From Ridgeia piscesae (Eukaryota > Annelida > Polychaeta > Sabellida > Siboglinidae), in NCBI GenBank assembly GCA_025642075.2, contig JAODUO010001311.1:55001-119000 (forward strand): 64,000 nt of DNA. The letters are read 5' to 3'. How positions within the stretch are numbered: the first letter of the stretch is position 1; each line of letters begins with the position of its first letter. The translations under genes were made by a program, and so were the position numbers. The notes beneath the pieces are model-generated. The model was not told the DNA's origin. It was given only the letters and a program-made list of their open reading frames with translations, and did not search any database. Of this stretch, positions 36,201-50,800 are shown piece by piece.

Positions 36201-39200
36201 GGAGATTGGGACACTACAGACTGTAACGGGAGAATTGCATTAGGATAGATTTACCTAGTTAGGGGGTTTGGGGGAGGAATGGAGAATGAGAACAGAAGAT
36301 AGAGGAGATTGGGACAGTGAATGGAGATAGTAGGGCAAGAACAGCAAGGGGAAAAGAAAGCAAATCAGGGACCATTGTCAAAGCCAGTTTCACCCTGAGC
36401 ATACATGGCCCTTAGAAGAAATTATGGCCAGTTTTGAATAATAAATCAAAACATGTCTCTCCTAGCATGCTGACAGCTGGCATAGAAGTATTCACGTCAG
36501 TCGTAGTTGTCATTGTTCCTTTTATTTTTACTGACAAACAAGTGTTATATTTCTATTAGTCTCAATCCCAGTCGTGGCAGTGATTAATCAATTAATCATT
36601 AATGCAGGTCAGGACTCAGTAGTCTTGGAACTGTTACTTAATCTCACCAGTATTCCACCCGTCTTACCTGTTGTAATTACCTGTCTTGGCTACTCATCTG
36701 CCTGTCTTATACAGACAACCAGACTCGTCTTTGGCTAAGTCACTGTCGGCCATATAATAGCTGCTAATTTCTGAAAAACTCTGTGCACCATGTGTCAGAG
36801 GACTGTCTGTGTGACTGATGAACTGACCACCTTACAGTAGTGTCCTTCATGTCTCTCTGTGTTGTTGCAGGCATGGCTTCAGCAGCCAGGCGTTGCAGCC
36901 AAGAAGAAGTCAAAGCAGAATGACCTCATTCACAGTGTGGATGACATCAAGGTCTTCAAGAAACTTATTCGCACACATAACAATGTGCTCGTCGTTTTTG
37001 TGAAGAAAGGTATTACTTTGGTGTTAGTATTAATGTTCGGACTGTCAAACCTTTTTTCAGATTTGTGTATGTGTTAGTAAGTAAGTAAGTAAAAAAATCA
37101 GAAACATTGTAGAAATTTAATAGAAACGTTGGTTTGAGAGGGCACAGCTTCAGTTCTACAGTGAGACCACCCATGCAGTTGTAATGTAGTGCGAGGACCA
37201 GAAGCAAATAGCAAAATTAATCAATTAACTATGGTTACTTCAATGAAGATCCATAATATAATAATAATTATAATTTAAATAACAAAGGTGCTATGTAAAA
37301 CGACAACAGAGACTGATGAAATGCAGAATCATTATTTATGTACATCATTTTGAACTATAGGTAGTTTTAGGTACATATGGAAAAATTAATGAATTTTAGT
37401 CAATTTATGAATATTGAATGCAGATATTTATATAAATATTTCTTAAAATGTCACTCTTGCCAAGTGAAACATTAGCTTCTTATTTTGCATGCATGCATGC
37501 ACACAAGTACAAAAAGGACATTGTGATATAGAGTCACTCAGGATTTTTTTTTACAGGCGTATGTGTTTCAGATTAATGTGGTTTTAACACATGGATTATT
37601 GACCTAAGTCAGTTATACAGCGAGTTGTGTTCACTGAGACCTGCGTCTGTCCAGTAATAACCTTGCCACGTAGCCTAGACGCACCTGGGGAGACATGTGG
37701 ACGTGGCTCTGGGGACTCTGAACCATGAATAATGGCCAGTTAACTGTATATCCTTTGTACAGAGGTCAGCAGCCGTCTCATTATGTCTTTGTGTTAAATG
37801 TGTGCTTTGGTATTTATTGCCAGATGTAGCATGTTCTCTATGAAGCACCCAAGACCTGTGTCGTTTAGTACATTTAGGCGGAGTTGTTCAGCCGTGACTG
37901 CTAATAATTAAAGCTAAAGCCTTTTTTATGGTTATGTATTTAGCCATGCATATATAAATCGCTTTCTCATTGCCTTACTGCGCTTTGAGCTATCCTGCGG
38001 ATTAGAATAGTACACTACATAAGATTGAAATAATGCACTATAGATATAAGACCTGACATTTACATGTTCAGCATGTGGATACAGTCTTAAAAATGTCTTA
38101 AATTATTTGTTAAGAAAGTTTATAAAAAAAATGAATTTTCATTTCGTCGATTCTATTTTAATAAAATTATGGTAACATTTACTGGGTGAACGGAAGTAGA
38201 CATTTAATCACATGCCTTTGTACATGATCAGATTTATACCAGTCCAAATATGTCATTGAAGCAGGAAATACTAAGTGTCAAGTCTAAGTGTGGATATATG
38301 TATGACATACCTGCAAGTATGCTTACATACAAACCATACATACACACATAGGCAGACAGACAGATGGACGGAAGGACATACATGTGAGTCTAGATAAAGC
38401 TATGTTTAAATGCAATTTTGTCCTTTGACTAAATAAAAGCCCAGTAATTGCAGTTTTATTTAAAATATACAATCTCATTGCTGATTTCTGTGCTGCGTTT
38501 CATTTTGTAGATAAAGATGTATCCAAGCACGTGGATATGTATTTGACCGTGGCTGACCAGATGAGAGGGCGGGCGACCCTCGCTAGGGTCAACTGCTAGT
38601 GAGTACAGATCATCACCACCAGGTGGCATAACACATACAGCATTCGGATAAATCCCAAATGCAATTACTGTAAATTTGTATTACTCGGGTGACTAGTTTG
38701 AATGGTAATTACTTGTTATTGTGACTCGCCTGAAGTCTATATTTACTGATGCGAGTGCTTACATTTGGTGAGTGAGTAACTTATTGTATTGTTGTTATTT
38801 TTCACTTATATTAATTAGGGTTATTTGATTTAACATTTGTAGTTGTTTAGTTAGCACTGTTGTTACATATGCTTGTTGCAAGTTTTGAAGGTATGAAAAT
38901 AGGGAATGATGTTGAATGCATTCATATTTAGCTAAGACTAGGGCAAGGTATTACATGGTTAACATGTTAGGCTTTATTCCGTGAACCATTTCTAGCTAAA
39001 CTAACAGTAATTTTAAGATGGGTGACTTTATCAATCATACATGTAGTTATCTCGAGCGTCATCACACACTCTGACACTCATCAGTTAAATTGGTGTCAAT
39101 TTAACATTAGTGTGTAGATCTTGAATATTAATCTTCCATTTTGTGGCATATTGATTTCTCTCCTTCGGTCTGTGCGTTTATCACATACTGCATGTGACAT

Positions 39201-41596
39201 GTGGAGTCTACAGCTTACAGCTGTTGTGTTTATTTGTGTGCAGCGATGCGAAGAAGTTGTGCAAGAAGCTCAAAGTTTCACCCGACTCATTCATACTGAA
39301 ACATTACAAGTAGGTTGTGAATTCATTCATACTCTAACATTACAAGTAGGTTATGAATTCAATTGTACTCAAGTAAGTCATGAATTAATTTATACTAAAA
39401 CAGTAGGTCATGGATTTATAAATACTCAAACAATACAGATAGGTTGTGAATTAATTCATACTCAAACATTACGAATTTGGTCATGAATTCATTCATACTC
39501 AAATATTACAAATAGGTCATGATTTCATTCCTACTTTCTCTATGTCTTAGTGTCAATCACGAAAAGGTCTATATATTTTTCAGTTAAAACAACCGTTTTG
39601 ACACCACTGTGTAGGTACTTTTATTATCTACAACATGCATACAACATGCAATTGCGAGAATTGAATAATCAAGGCGCTAGAGCAAAGAAAATGGCGCAAG
39701 CAATATTTTTTAAACATCTAGGTCAAATAATTGAGGAGGCACAGGCTTCACATTAAAATCGGCTGAGTGCTAATGGGTTAATAGACATACTCTAGTAATA
39801 CACTACTTGATGATATATTTAGGGTTAGAATTTAGCCTGAAAAGACAAATTGCTTTGGTTATTGCGCAGTAGAAAGCGCACCGAAGATGGATTTTCAATA
39901 GTTATAATTGTGGTAAACAATGGCAGTGTTTCTAGATTTGTTGATATTTCCTCAAAATGCCAGACATTTTGTTTGTTACTATGGAAACGGAGGGTCTGGT
40001 TGAAATAAGTTCCCGGAAGTTTTACTCGGTAAAAACCTGTTCTGTACTTTGATGCAACAAAAAAGAATCCAAGCTGCCTGCTGTGTTTGGCCTTAAATAT
40101 CCCACCTTGTCTAGACCTCCAGGGAAATGGAAACCCTTATGTCTTGGCTCTATCTACAAACTCACACAGGCACTGCCCTGCCTACAGCCACCAAACCTGT
40201 CCTGGTAATGCACTCAGTACAATAACCACTTTGTGTACTCAGACACAGCTGTGGCGAAAGACAACACCTGACAGTTATTAAGGAAGCAAATTGGCTGTTC
40301 AGGAAAGGCCATAGCCAGGTTCTAATTAACACCACACATGGTATGTTAGGTTTTGTCCAATTACGACAAGTGAAGTAACTTGGTTATCATGCATGATCAA
40401 TCACTGTAAACAGCCGTCATGGTGTAACCTTGACTTGGTCATATTAATCATGGATTGATGAATGTATCGTTGAACTTGCTTCCTCAACTGCTTCAGCCCG
40501 TGTCATTGTATACACTTCTTCGGAGGTCATGTAAACATGTTGTGAGTAGTTAAGATTATATGTAAAAGTACATTTGTTTATTGGCAAAACACTTCAAATG
40601 GTTAATTTTGTTTGTTTCAGAGACGGGGAATTTAACAAAGATTATGACAGAAAATCAACAGTTAAGGTATGTTGTTATTTCAACTAACAGTGCAGCAGCT
40701 TTGGGTGGATGGGTTGAGTGGGTGGATGGGTTGAGTGGGCGGGTGGGTGGGCTGGCTAGCTGGTGCGTTGGAAATTAAAACCGATATCCATGCAAAAAAT
40801 GTATTACTCTTATGTATAGTTTTAAAATACACAACATCCGTTTCACAGGAAAGGTAATATATAATTTTTTATTAGATGATTTTTTGGGCTGTCAAATTGA
40901 TTGTTTTTTTCCAAGTGTAAAATATAAGCAAAGAAGAACTGTACACAGTTTGAAGTAATATAAACATTTACATGTGCAAATGGGGTGAAATAGAAGTGTT
41001 GTACTTATTAACTTCTCACAATACGATCGCATTCTCCCAAGTTATGACATGTTTACAATAAGTGTACAACTACGATGCCATACTCCGTTTCCCGTGTTAT
41101 ATGATGAGTGAGGTGGGCCACTTTGTTGTTTTTCTACGCCCCCTTGCTCAATGTATGCCAACATTGCCACCTCATAGCTATTTCCTATGTCCCTGCTGAC
41201 TATTTACAAGTAATCCTATAAACGTGTTTACATGCTAACTTGTTATTTCTTTCCCCGATTCTGATGGCATTTGTTAAAACACACTTCATAATGCACCTTT
41301 TGAAGCTAGTTTTTTAAATGGTTCTGAGGCATGTCCCCCCCCCTAGCATCACATTGTGTCTTCACTGCATGCTCAGGTCACACTACCTCACCACGTCACC
41401 CATCATTTTACCCTGGGTAAACATGGCAAACTTTGTGTATAAGTGTGTGAGGCTGACTGCCAAACCGCGAGGTTGTATTGTTTTATCCGATTGCTTGTTG
41501 CAGTCTATGGTACGATTCCTTATGGATCCCACGGGAGACATTCCCTGGGAGGAGGACGCCACAGCCGGGGATGTTGTCCACATTGACACGCAACAG
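33270..41596 (+). CDS. PDIA5: PDIA5 exons 1-6: signal peptide and N-terminal domain
   Basis: Exon 1 encodes [14 protein letters not shown], the hydrophobic core of a signal peptide. Cleavage is likely after the first residues of exon 2 (near QQPGVAA). Exons 2-6 (36871-37009, 38511-38598, 39244-39309, 40621-40666, 41504-41596) encode the PDIA5-specific N-terminal domain. It contains [45 protein letters not shown] and [16 protein letters not shown], and has no CxxC motif. The phases are 0,1,2,2,0,0. Exon 3 ends TGC TA before GTGAGT; the codon completes as Tyr with the first base of exon 4, which avoids an apparent in-frame TAG. Confidence 0.88.
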
Positions 41597-41776
41597 GTGA
41601 GTGACACCCTGGTACCATGGCAAACGATATCCCTGACACTACGAACTGTTTACACGTTAACACTCCCCAACATTATAGACTTTCTGGCACAAAAATATCC
41701 CCAACATTGTAGTAGAGTAACACCCCTCGAATATAGCATAGTAAGGAATTAACGAAGAAATTTATTGATATACATA

Positions 41777-41848
<72 letters not shown>

Positions 41849-41858
41849 CATACATACA

Positions 41859-41899
<41 letters not shown>

Positions 41900-44800
41900 C
41901 ATACATATATATACATACATACATATAAAGTACAACTGTTCGCTATTCACTGTATAAATACAATAAAACATTCAGACTTAAATATACATACACATATATT
42001 TCTTACTCCATATGTAATTCTGTAATTAGCAGAACAAAATAATTAATATGTTTGATACATAATATATACCAAACGGAGTCAGTGACTCCTACTAAGTCAG
42101 TATGTTGCTATCGTAGGAGATATGTTGACCACAACACCACCAAGTATAGCTCAGTGACATCTCTTTAATTTTCAGTTCATTCATGCGTAGAACCACTGGT
42201 TGTGGTATTTCGCAGCATACAATAAAAAAAATTTATACTCTATATATTAAATGGTAGTTACACTAATAACCTTACGAGCAGAATTATAGTCTGGACACTA
42301 TTACAGGACTATAAATTGATGTGATGCACTGACACTTCAGTGTCCTCTGTTTTCTTCCACAGCATTTACAAAAAGTACTGCGTAAAGAGAAGCGACCTAT
42401 CCTCATCATGTTTTATGCACCTTGTAAGTATCCAGTTGTATTATTGCTGTTGTCATATGGGCAAGGTTGATTACAGCGGATTTAACAAGGTTGTAAAATG
42501 AAAACAAAAGTGAAATTATAGTGTGATTAATCAAAACACAGCGGTCAAGGAGTTTACTGTAATATTTAACAAGATTGTGTTTCATTATGATTAGCTGCAT
42601 TGGACAAGGAAGCCTATTTGAGAGTGAAATAGTTCATGAAACACCTGTGTGTCTTCTTTTATGTACTCCATCTACTGCAATTTATACTGATAACAACTAC
42701 ATATCTCTCTAAGTAGAACCCTGCTAATATGGTGAGTGTCTGGACTGGGCAGGTGACCTTAGTACTGAGGTGATCTTATTAGCAGGATTTGTTTCCTACA
42801 ACTTTATGAAAATAATCTGGGTGTTTGCTGTGGTGCCCTTAATTGTGAAGTGGCTGTATTAGCAAGGTTACTGGTGAAGCGAGGTTTGGTTGTACAACAC
42901 TTGGTGTATTTTAGGGTGTGGCTTCTGTAAGAAACTCAAGCCAGACTACGCGTCTGCCGCCACGGAGTTGAAGGGACATTCAGTGAGTAGAAATCTAAAT
43001 GCTTAAACACAGACATTGAAAATTTAATGTATTACTAGAAAAAAGGTTTACAAAGCACCCATGGTGAAGCACTGATATATGACTGTTCTGTAATAATATC
43101 AATTAATATCGATATATCAAATATTAAATGATTCATAACGTTGTGCATATGTTACACAATTATCCTAAGAATCTGTTGAGGATTCTTTACATAACTTCCA
43201 GTGGCGCAAATTCGTTCAAATTATCATTTACAAATACTCGAGAAAATTATCTTCTGATCTGTGAATTTCTGCTAGTGTATAAAAATGCATCTATTCAAAC
43301 ATTGTAATCACATTTGTTGTACTGTGGATCAAAAAGAACACATATTGATATTGTTATATAAGAAAGTAACTTACTTTGGAGCATAGTTTGTGAAACGTAC
43401 TATGTTACAACCCATCAGCTATAAGTCTTGGTCCCATACTGGTGTCATGTCATATGGCTTGGGTTTCGGCGGAATAATTTGGCTGTATATGACGGGCAGG
43501 TGATATCCCTGGTCTCTGTTCAAGGTAGGGGTTCTCTGTTTGATTGCCCCACCAAAACCTGAGCCCTATCACATGACACCAGTACGTGACAGGTCGTCAC
43601 TATAAGTTGACGGGTCAAAACGTTGCACATTTCATATACTATGCTCCAAAGTAAGTTAATTGTTTACAAAACAACAAAATCTTGGAGCAATGAATAATAT
43701 ATTCCATAACGTGTTGATTTGTGCTGATATGTATTGTATTGTATCCTCATAGGTGTTGGCTGGCATGGATGTTGATCGGCCTGAGAACATGGACGTACGA
43801 ATGGTATACAACATCACTGGCTTTCCCACAATCCTTTACTTCGAGTGAGTTGTACTTGTTGTTATTTTGCTCACGTACAGACTTTTATTCTATCGTTAGC
43901 TTCAAAAAGCCGAAGCAGTGTTACATTTTAAAGCAAGATTACAGTCTTTCAGGTGATTTTTACAACAGAGCAAATTGCTTGTGTGCTTCATTTTTGCAGG
44001 TTGACATATTTAAGGAGAAGTAAACATTTAGTTGTCGTCTAAACTAAATGCATTTCAAAATGCAGTTTTTTTCCGTAACTCGCACCTGAAGTGTTTGATA
44101 GTGACACTACGTGATTGACATGTGAAACAATGGGATGGGTAGTACTTCAGTAATAGGAATTATCGTCACAGCTGTTCTATGTCAGTATGTCTAATGTTCT
44201 GTATGTGTCATACCTTGTTCAGTAATAGGAATTATCGTCACAGCTGTTCTATGTCAGTATGTCTAATGTTCTGTATGTGTCATACCTTGTTCAGCAATAG
44301 GAATTATCGTCACAGCTGTTCCATGTCAGTATGTCTAATGTTCTGTATGTGTCATACCTTGTTCAGCAATAGGAATTATCGTCACCAGTGTGGAATTGTT
44401 TCTCAGTAACAGTAACATTGTAGGTCCTAGAAGAAACAGCAGTACATAGAACTCTTATCTCCCAGCGAACTCCATAAGGCATTTAGCAATGAGACATCAG
44501 AGTTCTGCTTGGGTGAACTAGGAGTCCTACAAGACAGTCCTTGGTTGTTCTTAATTAATGTGTCCCCAAACTGTGTCCATCTACACAGCTCCCGTGATAT
44601 TATTTGTTGATGATGACACTTCTTCATGAGTAGAACGGCCGGTGATGATCCAGACGTCAGCACTCTCTGGCTGCATTCATCAGTGCCACCGCCGTGCGTC
44701 ATGGTTGACCGCACTACAACCTTGTTCCAGTGCTGTGCAACTTTCCATAGCCACTACATAACTGTGAACTTGCTAACCATGATATCTATGAGCTGTTTCA

Positions 44801-47800
44801 AGTCTGCCGTACATGCTCCGTCTATTTGTGTCTCAGTATACTGGGGTTGTCTCTAAGCTTACTACGAACTTTACCTCTTGATAGGAAACGTCATAATGTT
44901 ACTCTCTCTGTCACGTTCAAGATGTTTTTCTAGTTCTGTTTCTTATCACCAGGCGGGGCCAACTGAAGTATAAATATGGCGGAAAGAACGACAAGGAAGG
45001 AATCATTGCATGGATGAAAGAGTATGTTTCCGTTTCTTACTCGAATATATTTTATTTCTGTTTTAAATATAACTGACCATGGAATTTGTTACGAAACGGG
45101 AAATTCCAAATTCGTATGAACCTGTAACATTTGTACGATTCTGTATATATTTTACATGTGTTTATGAATGAACTTTCCTTGATATATATGGAACCATATA
45201 AATGGTAGCATTTACATGGTAGGGGAAATATAGATATAATAAAAGATATCTGCATTCAATAACATGCATTCTATTTGTTGTGCTAGGAAAGAAATTTGTG
45301 CTGTGTGGCCAGAATATCCAGTAGAAACGAGGCAGTGTGTTCCAATAATCAAAGACTGTTAAGACACAACATTTCAGTAACACAATTTTTTACTTGGCAC
45401 AGATTTTCCAATCGTGAATGCAGTAATACTTATGGTGAATGTTTGGGTGATGACTTCTGTGACCTGTGTTCAGCCCAGGACCCCCCAAGGAGGAGGAGAA
45501 GGAACCGCAGTGGGCGGACGAGGAGTCGGAAGTGGTCCACCTTACTGATGACACGTTTGACGACTACATCGCATCAAACCCCTCCGTCCTCGTCATGTTC
45601 TATGCACCCTGTGAGTCCTTTAACTGTAGTCGAAGTAACACGTGTATGGAAAATATTATTCATGGCTCCAAGATGGAGAGCGCTTATTGTGGAGCATTTT
45701 AATGCAAACATGCAACATTTCAGTTCACCACCTGTGGGTCTTTATCATGCGCTGGCATCACATGACACCATTGTCACATGACAACAGTGTCACATGACAC
45801 CAGTGATAAAGATCTACAGGTGGTGGATAAATACATTGTACATTTCCATTAAATTGTCCAAAGTAAATATTAATTTTACAGTCTAACGTTTGTAAGTATG
45901 TGCTTATTAATTTTTTCTCCTTCATGGTTTGCATCTCGAAAGAGAAACTTTCAGGAATTAATATACTAGTCCTTTCGAAGAAAGCATCATCTTTCTAGTA
46001 CATTTTTAAAATTCGCATTAGTTAAGGGTTCTTATAGTTTTCAGCTTTGTACCATACATTAAACAATAATATATAATTCATTAATAATGTTATACATATT
46101 TTGTAAGATTGATCTGAGAAATGCTAATCAATTGGTAAAAAAGTAAAAAGTTTACTGTAAAAGTGAAACCACTCGGGCGAAATAAAGTAATATGCTTTAT
46201 GACATGTCAGTTTGTAAACTTTTGTGTCACTATCTGTGTAGTTAGCCCATGTTTTGACTCGGTCCCTCTATCTCAGGGTGTGGTCACTGCAAGAAGATGA
46301 AGCCGGAGTTTACACAGGCCGCAGAAAAAATGAAGGAAGACGGGGTGAGGAAAGCGTTTTCATTCATGTGAAACTTAGAAACACATCTTTTACTTAGAGA
46401 CACATCTTTTACTTTTTATTGTTTTTTATACGGTACTGTACACAGCATAAATATTGTTAATTTTGATGTTTCCGCATATGTAATTATTGTGTTGTTTTTG
46501 TAAATAAACATATCAGCTTATCTTCATCGTATTGTTGGTAAATGTAGTTTGTTGTTACGTATCGATATAATTTAAGGTGTGTGACATACACACAGGTATT
46601 AGGGTGAGTTTATTCCAGGAAAGTTATTAAAAATGACACTATGAACACACAACTTGCTAATTTAATTACGTATAAACACTCACCAAACTGGAACATAAAC
46701 TTTGTTTTTGATGCTATCTTCTTGTGCATTTATTTGAAAATATCAAGAATACAAATAATTAATTTGTAGGAATAAACAACTTACTTGAAACAATTCACTG
46801 CAGATGTCAATGGTAGTGAGGTTGCCAGGAGGAATGGAAGCAAAGATGAATCTGGGGTTACATATGACACAACCTGTTGTAATTTAACAATATTTCTCTT
46901 GTAGATTGAGGGCAAGTTGGCTGCATTGGAGGCCACAGAGAATCGCAAGACTGCTGAAAAATTCAAAGTAAAAGGATATCCCACAGGTTTGTTTAATGCA
47001 GCCAGCTGGATGTAGCATGCTTGAGTTTGTTTTGTAATTTTAACTTATCAGTTGCTGTTAAAGTCTGCTTATAAATAAATATGCGAGGTATGAACAAATC
47101 GGTCAGCTGTCCAAAGATTTGTTTGAATACAGTGTATCGGTTAATTGGGATTGAAACTAAAATTGTTAGTATAAAAATGTAGGAAACATTGGTCAGATTT
47201 TCAGGCCTTGTCAATGCAGTGTTAAATATATGTGCATTGAATCATCAGTTTGCACAGCACATCAATATATTTTATGCCAGTGATCTTCTTGTGAGTTGTT
47301 TAAAGTTAAAGTTAACAGTGTCGGTATATTAAAACAAATATATAGTTCTACCATTTATGTGATTTCCTGTTTTCTTCCATTTCTGCTGGGAATGTCACAA
47401 CCATTGACACCTGCAGTGAAGTATTTCAAGTAAGTTATCTGTTCCTACAAATTAATTATTTGTATTATTGATATTTTCAAATACATACACAAGAAGATAG
47501 AATAAAATACAAAGTTTATGTTCCATTTTTAAGAGTTTTTATATTTAACTAAATCAGCAAGCTGTGTTTTTTCAAAGGTATTACGGAAAAAATTTATCAT
47601 TAATAGCACATGTATTAATTTTATTTTTATCTAATCAGTATGTTATAAGTATTAAAATTCTGCAGAATAGGTGCTTTAGCATTTCTTTTTTTACATCAAC
47701 TTGGCATGTATCGCTAAATTCCAGTTTTTCAGATCGGCTACTAATGCGTCATTGTTTCTTTTCCAGGGATGGCAATCTTGAATTTGATTTCAATGAGCGA

Positions 47801-50800
47801 ACGGCCGATAAAGTTATCGAGTTTATGAAAGAGTAAGTACAACCCATATTTCCCACATCCTGACCTATCAGTCACGTGACAGTTACTCATTATTGAGTAA
47901 CTCTGCCCCAGTTAAACAATTGACAGAAGTTCATATGCGCACATGTGTGCACAGTGATTCATGTTTTGTCCCAGGGTTTCCCTGTTGCTATCCACAATAC
48001 TTAATTGACATAATTCCTAGAACTTCGTGTTGTCCAGTCAGGTCAGTCAGTTGGTGTGTTGTATTTTCAACAAACATCACGTGTGTGGGATTCTCTTGAC
48101 AGATAGTGTATGTTGATTTGCTTTAAAATCATCTTACTAGAAGTCTTTCTGCTGTTTTATTAAAAGGTGAATGTAAAGAATTGATAGTGTATTTGTTCTA
48201 GTTGAAACCTTTCTTTAATTGTCAGTGTGTTTGTAGCCCCCAAAGTAGCCCCCTCGATTGGGGATGTGTTTGTAACCCAAAGGAGCCCCAACCTTGACCG
48301 TGGACGTGTTTGTAGCCCGAAGGAACCCTCTTCTAGACTGTGGGTGTGTTTGTAGCCTGAAGGAACCCTCTCCTTGACTATGGGTGTGTTTGTAGCCCGA
48401 AAGAACCCTCTCCTTGTCCATGGGTATGTTTGTAGCCCAAGGAAGCCCCCTCCTTGATTGTGGGTGTGTTTGTAGCCCGATGGAACCCTCTTCTAGACTG
48501 TGGGTGTGTTTGTAGCCCAAAGAAGCCCCCTCCTTGATTGTGGGTGTGTTTGTAGCCCGATGGAACCCTCTTCTAGACTGTGGGTGTGTTTGTAGCCCAA
48601 AGAAGCCCCCTCCTTGACTGTGGATGTGTTTGTAGCCCGAACGAACCCTCTTCTAGACTGTGGGTGTGTTTGTAGCCCGAAGGATCCCTCTTCTTGACTG
48701 TGGGTGTGTTGGTAGCCTGAAGGAACCCTCTCCTTGACTGTGGGTGTGTTTGTAGCCTGAAGGAACCCTCTCCTTGACTGTGGGTGTGTTTGTAGCCTGA
48801 AGGAACCCTCTCCTTGACTGTGGGTGTGTTTGTAGCCTGAAGGAACCCTCTCCTTGACTGTGGGTGTGTTTGTAGCCCAAAGAAGCCTCCTCCTTGATTG
48901 TGGGTGTGTTTGTAGCCTGAAGGAACCCTATCCTTGACTGTGGGTGTGTTTGTAGCCCAAAGAAGCCCCTCCTTGATTGTGGGTGTGTTTGTAGCCTGAA
49001 GGAACCCTCTCCTTGACTGTGGGTGTGTTTGTAGCCCAAAGAAGCCTCCTCCTTGATTGTGGGTGTGTTTGTAGCCTGAAGGAACCCTCTCCTTGACTGT
49101 GGGTGTGTTTGTAGCCCAAAGAAGCCTCCTCCTTGATTGTGGGTGTGTTTGTAGCCTGAAGGAACCCTCTCCTTGACTGTGGGTGTGTTTGTAGCCCAAA
49201 GAAGCCTCCTCCTTGATTGTGGGTGTGTTTGTAGCCTTAAGGAACCCTCTCCTTGACTGTGGGTGTGTTTGTAGCCTGAAGGAACCCTCTCCTTGACTGT
49301 GGGTGTGTTTGTAGCCTGAAGGAACCCTCTCCTTGACTGTGGGTGTGTTTGTAGCCCAAAGAAGCCTCCTCCTTGATTGTGGGTGTGTTTGTAGCATGAA
49401 GGAACCCTATCCTTGACTGTGGGTGTGTTTGTAGCCTGAAGGAACCCTCTCCTTGACTGTGGGTGTGTTTGTAGCCTGAAGGAACCCTCTCCTTGACTGT
49501 GGGTGTGTTTGTAGCCTGAAGGAACCCTCTCCTTGACTGTGGGTGTGTTTGTAGCCTGAAGGAACCCTCTCCTTGACTGTGGGTGTGTTTGTAGCCTGAA
49601 GGAACCCTCTCCTTGACTGTGGGTGTGTTTGTAGCCCAAAGAAGCCTCTTCCTTGACTGTGGATGTGTTTGTAGCCTGAAGGAACCCTCTCCTTGATTGT
49701 GGGTGTGTTTGTAGCCTGAAGGAACCCTCTCCTTGACTGTGGGTGTGTTTGTAGCCCGATGGAACCCTCTCCTTGACTGTGGGTGTGTTTGTAGCCCAAA
49801 GAAGCCTCCTCCTTGATTGTGGGTGTGTTTGTAGCCTGAATGAACCCTCTTCTAGACTGTGGGTGTGTTTGTAGCCCGAAGGAGCCCCCTCCTCCCCCGC
49901 CCCCCGAGCCGTCCTGGGAGGACATCCCCAGTGAGGTGAACCATCTCAGTGATGACAACTACAAGTCATTCCTGAAGAAAAAGAAGCACACTCTAGTGAT
50001 GTTCTACGCTCCGTGTAAGTCACTCTTTGTAGCATTGGCAGATTTGCGCCAATTTCTTGGCTGAAATTTGAATCTTCAACTTGAAATTTACATACTAGCA
50101 GATTAACCTTTGTGAGTGTTGTAACTGTTTATTCATTCGTGTTCCCAGATGCACTTGCCTCTTTCTACAGTAATCTACTTCCTCTGGTCCAATAACTGGC
50201 GATATAACTGAAAGAAATACTAACGTGTTTATTTCTTGTCTTTGAAGTGCTTATATTTTAAAGCTGAAAACTTTGCGTTTCCCTTTTTCATAGTCACAAC
50301 TGTTATGGAGTTGTCGAGGAAAGAGTAAACCTGAAGCTGAATTTTGCAGGGTGCGGACATTGTAAGAAGGCAAAGCCAGAGTTTATGGCAGCAGCAGAGA
50401 AATACAAGGAAGACTTGAAGGTATGCTTGTGTTATTTCATCAGTTCTTCATTGTTACCAGCTGTTGAATATCTCTGGGGTTTTGCAACACAATTTTTTAG
50501 GTAGTGAACTTTCACCTTGTGTAATTTAGCATAATGAGTGTGATATTAACCCATTTTATCCTGAAGCTAGTGCAGACGAGTTGCAGCCAGTTCCTGATCA
50601 TTTCCTCAAACCAATCTGTCAGCATTAAAAAATGACAGGCCTTCATTTAAAATGGACATAACTTTATTATTTCTCAATCAATTTTTAAATGTGATATACC
50701 TTTAGAAAGTAGATAAAATAAACTATACAGTCGCATCGATAAACTCATAGTTTTATCATATATATTATATGTGGCATATGGCAAAACATGCCTAATAAAT

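Larger units (their letters stand above)
33312..36870 (+). other. PDIA5 intron 1
   Basis: A 3.6-kb GT-AG intron, phase 0. It holds two copies of the ~300-bp TIR family and a tRNA-derived SINE-like fragment. Nothing was recognised in 33312-34842 or 35875-36870. Confidence 0.6.
39536..42362 (+). other. PDIA5 introns 4 (rest), 5 and 6
   Basis: Intron 4 ends at 40620; intron 5 is 40667-41503; intron 6 is 41597-42362. They contain a TA/TACA array (41766-41935) and the dispersed repeat at 41120-41290. No other feature was recognised. Confidence 0.5.

Noticed and set aside
39755..39781. Possible piggyBac right end (GCTAATGGG then TTAA)
   Set aside because: No matching left end (TTAA then CCCATTAGC) was found upstream in the window.
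48573..49958. Minus-strand open frames of 183-328 codons with a 40-residue His/Gln/Thr/Pro repeat
   Set aside because: They exist only because the 40-bp minisatellite unit has no antisense stop codon. All three minus frames are open in overlapping pieces, and the array is the duplicated exon 16 acceptor.
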